From assembly GCA_023135545.1 (NCBI GenBank), contig JAGLSY010000061.1:1-18691 (forward strand): a stretch of 18,691 nucleotides of DNA, given 5' to 3'. Under the pieces are notes generated by a model that was not told the DNA's origin, made no database searches, and saw only the letters and a list, made by a program, of their open reading frames with translations. The translations under genes and the position numbers were made by a program. This document shows positions 14,401 through 18,691 of the stretch, in pieces. This stretch comes from Thermoplasmata archaeon (lineage in GTDB: Archaea > Thermoplasmatota > Thermoplasmata > SG8-5 > JAGLSY01). Every line of letters starts with the position of its first letter. The first letter of the stretch is position 1.

Positions 14401-14430
14401 GTATTTAAGAAGATTGGTACAACCTTTTGT
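14401..14430 (-). promoter_or_regulatory. Promoter C of the thioredoxin-fold operon with shared element
   Basis: On the minus strand, ACAAAA (14425-14430), six bases GGTTGT, ACCAAT (14413-14418), four bases, then TTAAATAC (TATA). The plus strand shows a dyad TACAA-CCTT-TTGTA at 14419-14432. The predicted start is near 14376, 16 bases before the ATG at 14360. It is the best-formed copy. Confidence 0.7.
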
Positions 14431-14490
14431 AAAAGGTCATCTCTCTTTAGCTAGACTGTTTTTTGGGCATTCCCTCGCTCGCTCTAATAA

Positions 14491-14817
14491 TTACTTAATA
14501 AGCCTGTTCAATTCAGCTTCGAGTTGACTTAACTCTGGTTCTGGTATACCAATAGTGCATCGCTTCAAAAAACCTGTGACTAATACTAATTTCTTTTGCC
14601 CTCTCTTAACTTTTCGGATATTCTTGATTTCCACCTTATACGGTAAAAAAACATTCATGACCTTTTCTGCAAGTTTTCGACCTTTTTCATCTATCTTCTC
14701 CCTAGATTCTTCAGGAATGTCAATGGTCAACTCATTTTCAGTTAATGTTATTCGGGCCTCCATTTGGGAATCGGCCATGGTTGTCGTTGTCCAGATTACA
14801 TTATCTTCTTCCATCAT
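14491..14817 (-). CDS. Small alpha/beta protein of unknown function beside the thioredoxin-fold operon
   Basis: This 108-residue protein has an N-terminal part with three short strands (VIWTTTTM, ARITLTENELTIDIP). A helix DEKGRKLAEKVMNVF is followed by strand YKVEIKNI, a basic turn KVKRGQKK, strand LVLVTGF and a last helix SQLEAELNRLI. The helix-strand-strand-GIP-helix order recalls the C-terminal half of the adjacent family, but there is no TP motif, so kinship is doubtful. Start: ATG 14817 with AGGTG seven bases upstream; a TATA-like AGTATAATAAAC near 14853-14863 gives it its own promoter, with TTTGTAAAA (14863-14871) next to it. It is 130 bases upstream of the operon and on the same strand. 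Confidence 0.65.
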   Translation of the reverse strand: MMEEDNVIWTTTTMADSQMEARITLTENELTIDIPEESREKIDEKGRKLAEKVMNVFLPYKVEIKNIRKVKRGQKKLVLVTGFLKRCTIGIPEPELSQLEAELNRLIK

Positions 14818-14994
14818 TTTATTACACCTTTGTCTACATATGGGATTTTCAGTTTATTATACTTTGTAAAAACATCTTTCAAAACGGGCATACAGTCCTG
14901 GCTACTCTCGCCGCTAACACCACGGATTTCTGCGAGCGAGGCATCCACGCCCCTTACGTCAAAGAGATATCTTGACCGGGGGAGGGCTTAGGGC

Positions 14995-15229
14995 TCATTC
15001 ATCATCTGGGAATTTGTTGATTTCTTTTATCCCATATGCCACAGCGATGGATAAAATGATACTTATAATAACAAAAGCAATTTTAAGAAAAATGAGTGGA
15101 GACAAAAAGAACCCATAAATCCAATGGGAGCTAGCCAACAGAACAGAATAAAATAAAATTTGATGTTTGTATTCTTCATTCGCTTTTGCCCCAAAGGGTA
15201 TAGGAAAGCTTTCTTAAATCCGTTTGCAT
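14995..15229 (-). pseudogene. Frameshifted two-helix membrane mini-gene
   Basis: From an ATG at 15229 the frame reads MQTDLRKLSYTLWGKSE and stops. In the +1 frame, starting before that stop, an open frame reads NEEYKHQILFYSVLLASS and continues through two hydrophobic helices to KEINKFPDDE and a TGA at 14995. Joining the two at the GGGGCAAAAG run near 15188 gives a sensible membrane protein of about 75 residues. The second part has no start codon of its own. A single inserted base, a programmed shift or a sequencing error would all explain this. No clear promoter was found. The region 15230-15337 is open in several frames on both strands and shows nothing I can call. Confidence 0.4.
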
Positions 15230-15337
15230 TATGTACTCAGGGGAGGTCTTCGCTGCGGAATGCCCGGAACATTATCAGTACAGTAACAAACGGGATAGCC
15301 TTCAGTTACCAGATGGTGGAGAGATTCTTGGGCTATA

Positions 15338-15838
15338 TCATCCTGGCTTTCGTAAAAAGGGTATAAACAGGTATAGAGCAAACACCGAAAGACCAAGAAA
15401 AAAGAAGTCTAAAATTGACATTGAGATGCTCATGAGGAAATTAGTATCAGACATCTCATTTAGGCCTTTTAGGATACTGAGAACAGAGAATATTAAAAGA
15501 ACTATTACTAAACCAATTAAGATTGCTGCTTCCCATGGCTTTGTTCCATGAAGGCCGACAAATCTTTCTCTGAATGGAATATTAGTTGATGCCAGTATAT
15601 TTTGTGATTGCATTTTGAAAAGTGAGATATCTTTGTAAATCTTGAATAAAATATTCCCTATGATAAATACTAAGAAAAATAATAAAAATATGTTAAAGGG
15701 GCTAAACCCTTCGATAGGGATATCTTCAATGAAGATATAGATAAGAATGCTGAGGCAAACGAATATAAAAATTACTCTAAAACTAAACATAAATTTAATC
15801 ATATTTTTTGTTATGATATCATTTTTCATTTCTTCCAT
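15338..15838 (-). CDS. Four-helix membrane protein of unknown function
   Basis: This 166-residue protein has hydrophobic helices at about 18-37, 46-66, 103-124 and 138-160, with basic residues flanking them (FLRKPG at the end). No motif or family was recognised. The antisense frame is also open but yields only lysine/arginine-rich sequence, as expected for the reverse of membrane helices. Start: ATG 15838, near the predicted start of transcription from a TATA-like AATAATTAAGG at about 15866-15876; a GTG lies directly before it. The palindrome CTAGTTACTAG (15841-15851) sits between TATA and start. It is AT-rich like the neighbouring 12.8-15.2 kb stretch. Confidence 0.6.
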   Translation of the reverse strand: MEEMKNDIITKNMIKFMFSFRVIFIFVCLSILIYIFIEDIPIEGFSPFNIFLLFFLVFIIGNILFKIYKDISLFKMQSQNILASTNIPFRERFVGLHGTKPWEAAILIGLVIVLLIFSVLSILKGLNEMSDTNFLMSISMSILDFFFLGLSVFALYLFIPFLRKPG

Positions 15839-15913
15839 CACTAGTTACTAGACGGGCACACAGCCTTAATTATTTTTCGCTCGATCCAAGGCGTAAACTA
15901 CCAGGCCATAAAT

Positions 15914-16050
15914 GGACTTGAACAAGTCAAGTCCTAACGTGAATCCCAGGTGATTCACGAAATGACCTGGCGTTTTGTAGTTGTGTAATCCCTCAGTGTA
16001 TGTACACGACTACAAAAGTTAGGACATAACATTATCAAAGCAATATGTCC
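15914..16050 (+). ncRNA. Candidate structured RNA element with pseudoknot and alternative stems
   Basis: Perfect stems follow each other. GGACTTGA/TCAAGTCC lies at 15914-15921 with 15927-15934. CGTGAAT/ATTCACG lies at 15938-15944 with 15953-15959. The loop CCAGGT (15946-15951) of the second stem pairs with ACCTGG (15965-15970), an H-type pseudoknot. TTTTGTAGTTGTGTA (15973-15987) pairs with 16003-16017 through 15 pairs, one of them G-U. GGACATA/TATGTCC lies at 16022-16028 with 16044-16050. A further stem GTCCTAAC (15931-15938) with GTTAGGAC (16018-16025) would enclose the middle and compete with the first and last stems, as in a switch. The G-U pair (C-A on the other strand) favours the plus strand. 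It could instead be the hairpin end of a mobile element. Confidence 0.45.
15973..16017 (+). repeat. Covarying hairpin, copy 1
   Basis: This hairpin and the one at 16181-16223 have equal arm-to-arm length and the shared loop pattern AATCC-N2-C-N-GT-N-T. About two thirds of the bases match, and at least two paired positions differ on both sides (G-C against A-T, T-A against C-G), keeping the pairing. Confidence 0.55.
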
Positions 16051-16051
16051 T

Positions 16052-16324
16052 TACTTCTGATTCTGTCCTTGAAGTTCACGTTTTGGGAGACCATAGCCCC
16101 AACTCGCAGAGGCAAGATATCTGCATTAAGAGGCCTGTATATTGATGGGCTACGGCGGTGTTCCTGTTATTGCAGACCGATTTGTAATTGCGCAATCCAC
16201 CTGTATACATACGCAATTACAAAAGCAAACATGAATCCAAGCATACCCCAACTTAATGTTTGATTCGATCTCTGACTTAAAAGACAGAGTGTTCTCGGTC
16301 TTTAACAATAAACCAAAGGAATTA
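16052..16324. other. Non-coding stretch between the hairpin element and the coupled small ORF
   Basis: No gene is supported here. Besides the hairpin copy at 16181 it holds GCAGA/TCTGC (16106-16124) and TAGCCC/GGGCTA (16094-16152). A minus-strand frame ending at 16169 reads MLGFMFAFVIAYVYRWIAQL and a few more residues. It looks like a membrane helix, but it has no ribosome site, starts inside a region with stops close upstream, and overlaps the hairpin. The stretch may contain remnants of a lost downstream gene of the solute-binding protein operon. Confidence 0.4.
16181..16223 (+). repeat. Covarying hairpin, copy 2
   Basis: TTTGTAATTGCG (16181-16192) and CGCAATTACAAA (16212-16223) form 12 perfect pairs around a 19-base loop starting CAATCC. 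It has the same orientation as copy 1, about 208 bases further on. Confidence 0.55.
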
Positions 16325-16402
16325 TCAAGGAGATATTGGAGGGGTGGTTGGGGGGTAGTAATACTCTCCCTGCCTGCGTTGGACACTGGCATATGTTCTC
16401 AT
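16325..16402 (-). pseudogene. Translationally coupled 25-codon ORF, probably a truncated next gene
   Basis: The solute-binding protein ends ATATGA, and an ATG overlaps its TGA as ATGA. AGGAGG (16408-16413) lies five bases before this ATG, the strongest ribosome site in the area. Yet the frame stops after 25 codons (MRTYASVQRRQGEYYYPPTT and five more). In peptide-transport operons the next gene is normally a permease whose N-terminus often begins MRxY-xxRR, so this may be the surviving start of a lost permease. A short genuine peptide is the alternative. Confidence 0.4.
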
Positions 16403-18691
16403 ATTTTCCTCCTTTTGAGATAAGCAACAATAACTGTCGTAGCCACAGCGATAATAACCAAAGCAATTGATAAAGGAATCAGCCAAGCATTAGGGGAGAG
16501 ATGGCCATTTTCTATAATTTCCGAGACATCAATTACATAGACTGAAAAATGCTGGGTCGCATTCTTATATCCTTCTTTGTAAGCGATTACACTGACGAGA
16601 TATTCTTTATCCTCATCTACATTTGCTGCATTGAATGTGAATTTGGCTGAACCAGTTGAATCTGTTTTGGCACTTTCAGGGGTAATGTTCGGCTCACTTG
16701 GGTCCACCTTGATAATTACTGTGGCACCATTGGCAGGAACGCCATGCTTGTCCTTGACGGTCACCACAATATTCGTGGTTCCCGGAGTGCCTGTTACATC
16801 AATATCTTCGATAACATCTGGCTCGGCATATATTTGAGCTGTAAGAAATGGTACAATATCGGGATAAACTGTTATCAATGCTAATTTGCCGGGAGCATCA
16901 TCGTACCCCTCTGAAGTAGCGGATTTGACCTCGATAAATACCATTGAACCATTTTCTTGATGATCCATGGTCGGTGGAATGTAAGGAGCATGAAATTGGG
17001 CCAATAGTTTTCCATTTTGATCTGTTGTACCATTGTACTGGCTAAGCGTTCCATCACTCACATCAAGCTCGATATAAGCTCCGACCACAGGGGCTCTCGT
17101 TATTGTCCCATCATCGTTCCTCGAAATACCAGTTACCAGTACTTCTACATCTGCGGTGCCATTAGATTCAACAGCAGAAACCGTGTTAACGAACTTCGCA
17201 TTTAATTTATTATTCCGGGGCGACCTGATATTATAGATAGATTCAATATTGAAAATACTCCCCGAGTCATCAGCGACCCAGTTGACAAAACGGTCGGAGC
17301 GGTAGGCCTCTATGGAAGTCCTGAAGTATAGCACATCAAATGGAAGGTCATAAACGATACTTGCCTGGGCATCCTTTATTGCTTTTGATTTTGACTCATG
17401 GTTCATGGCAGACATGGCCAGCTCAATGTTTGCATCGTAAGATTCATTCCTATACCCGACATAGTTAGGACCAGATGCACTATTCTCAGAGTGTAAAAAG
17501 GCGTAAAGAAACTCAGTCGGGTCACTATTAATCATCCATCTCGACTGGAACATCTCGAAATTCCTCCCCTTAATCTTTTCTGATAATGTTGGAGGGTCGG
17601 TAAGTTTTGCTTCTGCATTTATGCCTATTTTTCGCATTTGATTTGCTGCATAATAGATATGGGGGCCATTATCCTCCCTGGGTGTTAATATTTCTATTTT
17701 CCCGTCCGAGCCATTTCCTATCTTGGTTCCATCGGGATTAAGCCACCAGTTGCCTGGGCCGGGCTCTGATGATGGGTCGGTCAGTTGATAACCAGCTCTT
17801 TCGAGAATCTTTTTTGCCTCCTGTAGGTCAAAGGAACATTCTGGGATCGTATCGTTGTACCAGACGCTGGTAGAGCTCACTGGCCCGTTTCCGGTAATTC
17901 CACACCCTAATGAGTGAATATCCATTTGACCAAAGGCCCACCTGTCAATGCAAAGTGCGATAGCCTTTCTCAGAGGTTTGCCATAATCAAATCCAGCCTC
18001 ATCATAACCAAAACTCCTTTCTCTCATATTATACCCGATTGAGAAAAAGCCCTGTCCAGTATATTGAACAGTGCTGATACCATGTTCATTCATGAGTCCT
18101 GGAATGAAAGTAGGCAATATTGGCCACCGGATGATATCCATCTCATCATTCTTTAATGCTTGAACTGCCAGGTCGTCATCATGGAATTTCTTGAACACCA
18201 TAGCTTCAATCGATGGCTGCTTTGCTTCGGAATCATACTCAAAGCCAGGCTTGTAAAAATGTTCACGCCACGTTGTAATATCAAAAATAATTTCAGAGGA
18301 ATCCGGTTTCCACTTGAACGGTCCACTACCAATTGGGTTTGGATTGCCCCAATCCATGGCAATATTGACATCCCAAGCATCATCAGCCGAAGATAGGTAA
18401 CCTTCGTCAAGCCATATCTTCATATTATCATATGGTTGACCGGATTCCGTCGACCCCCAGATGTGGTATGGAAGTACAAAACATGAGAGAGAATTCTTAA
18501 AGAAATTTGTGTATGGCACTTGTAACTGGAACCTTAGTGCTGCCTGAAGACCATCGCTGCTCTCCCAAACAGGATAAATGTGGAGGAAGTGGGTTTCTTC
18601 ATCTTCACTCCCTATGTCCTTCAGAAATACCATCCTATAAGTGGAATTCAAATCAGAAAGGCTCTGTGCATGAAATGAAAAAAGTACATCT
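16399..18691 (-). CDS. Family 5 (peptide/nickel-type) ABC solute-binding protein with Ig-like domains and anchor, 5' end outside window
   Basis: About 763 residues are visible and the frame is open to the window edge, where it reads DVLFSFHAQSLSD, the usual mid-N-terminal motif of family 5 binding proteins; signal peptide and lipobox would lie outside. A TTG near 18651 is therefore not the start. Counting from that TTG: to about residue 475 is the substrate-binding domain (GSGPFKWKP, PLRKAIALCIDRWAF, ILERAGYQL, YVGYRNESYD). About 482-595 and 603-708 are Ig-like domains, the second of the Big_1 type (VTVKDKHGVPANGATV). About 722-744 is a membrane helix before LKRRKI. It thus captures a peptide-like solute at the cell surface for import. 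No permease or ATPase genes follow inside the window, only a 25-codon coupled ORF. Confidence 0.9.
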   Translation of the reverse strand, partial: DVLFSFHAQSLSDLNSTYRMVFLKDIGSEDEETHFLHIYPVWESSDGLQAALRFQLQVPYTNFFKNSLSCFVLPYHIWGSTESGQPYDNMKIWLDEGYLSSADDAWDVNIAMDWGNPNPIGSGPFKWKPDSSEIIFDITTWREHFYKPGFEYDSEAKQPSIEAMVFKKFHDDDLAVQALKNDEMDIIRWPILPTFIPGLMNEHGISTVQYTGQGFFSIGYNMRERSFGYDEAGFDYGKPLRKAIALCIDRWAFGQMDIHSLGCGITGNGPVSSTSVWYNDTIPECSFDLQEAKKILERAGYQLTDPSSEPGPGNWWLNPDGTKIGNGSDGKIEILTPREDNGPHIYYAANQMRKIGINAEAKLTDPPTLSEKIKGRNFEMFQSRWMINSDPTEFLYAFLHSENSASGPNYVGYRNESYDANIELAMSAMNHESKSKAIKDAQASIVYDLPFDVLYFRTSIEAYRSDRFVNWVADDSGSIFNIESIYNIRSPRNNKLNAKFVNTVSAVESNGTADVEVLVTGISRNDDGTITRAPVVGAYIELDVSDGTLSQYNGTTDQNGKLLAQFHAPYIPPTMDHQENGSMVFIEVKSATSEGYDDAPGKLALITVYPDIVPFLTAQIYAEPDVIEDIDVTGTPGTTNIVVTVKDKHGVPANGATVIIKVDPSEPNITPESAKTDSTGSAKFTFNAANVDEDKEYLVSVIAYKEGYKNATQHFSVYVIDVSEIIENGHLSPNAWLIPLSIALVIIAVATTVIVAYLKRRKI

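Noticed and set aside
15231..15551. 106-codon plus-strand frame overlapping the four-helix membrane gene
   Set aside because: Lysine/arginine-rich antisense of membrane helices; the minus-strand frame has the better protein character. The part at 15231-15337 remains undecided.
16150..16392. 80-codon minus-strand frame after the solute-binding protein
   Set aside because: Its start lies inside the better supported coupled ORF, it has no ribosome site, and it runs through the hairpin with an odd cysteine-rich end.
18649..18651. TTG start for the solute-binding protein
   Set aside because: The frame continues upstream to the window edge with the family motif DVLFSF, so the gene is cut by the window rather than starting here.

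Overview
The window looks like archaeal chromosome, probably a euryarchaeote of the Thermoplasmatota type; that placement is inferred from style, not from a marker gene. Many genes have an AT-rich TATA-like box about 25 bases before the expected transcript start, with very short or no leaders. Surface proteins carry a signal peptide, PKD/FN3 domains, acidic calcium-type repeats and a C-terminal membrane anchor. Small winged-helix regulators are typical of archaea. No tRNA, rRNA, CRISPR array or intact insertion sequence was seen.

Layout. 1-3165: end of an upstream gene, a double zinc-ribbon membrane protein, a coupled PadR regulator/HAAS-type membrane protein pair, and a 475-residue anchored surface protein behind a hairpin-rich leader. 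3387-7951: a 1267-residue surface protein with six glycine-rich blocks, then a low-molecular-weight phosphatase-like protein whose catalytic cysteine position is Asp. 8064-9508: a membrane-anchored tandem winged-helix regulator and a CPBP-family membrane protease. 9512-10392: a tandem duplication of a cysteine-poor thioredoxin-fold gene. 10757-12235: a two-helix mini-protein, a CDF metal transporter and a small ORF. 12468-14817: a two-helix membrane protein, four consecutive small genes of which three are clear relatives of the duplicated pair and the fourth a likely divergent one, and a small acidic/basic protein. 14995-15838: a frameshifted mini membrane gene and a four-helix membrane protein. 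15839-16398: a non-coding stretch very rich in hairpins. 16325-18691: a family 5 (oligopeptide-type) solute-binding protein, open at the window edge, followed by a translationally coupled but only 25-codon ORF.

The main discovery candidate is the 8.0-14.8 kb region. Five or six small proteins share a thioredoxin/KaiB-like core (beta - helix - beta - helix - TPxxxIG - beta - G-x-P - helix) but lack a CXXC redox motif. They are served by promoters that share one element, which on the transcribed strand reads ACAAAA-N6-ACCAAT-N4-TATA. The element occurs with exact internal spacing before the two duplicated genes, before the operon at 14360, with a weaker second half before the membrane gene at 12791, and in a half-matching form before the winged-helix regulator at 8064. 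This suggests a co-regulated set of unknown function. The second candidate is the palindromic element at 15914-16050, which includes an H-type pseudoknot and a hairpin with a covarying second copy at 16181-16223.
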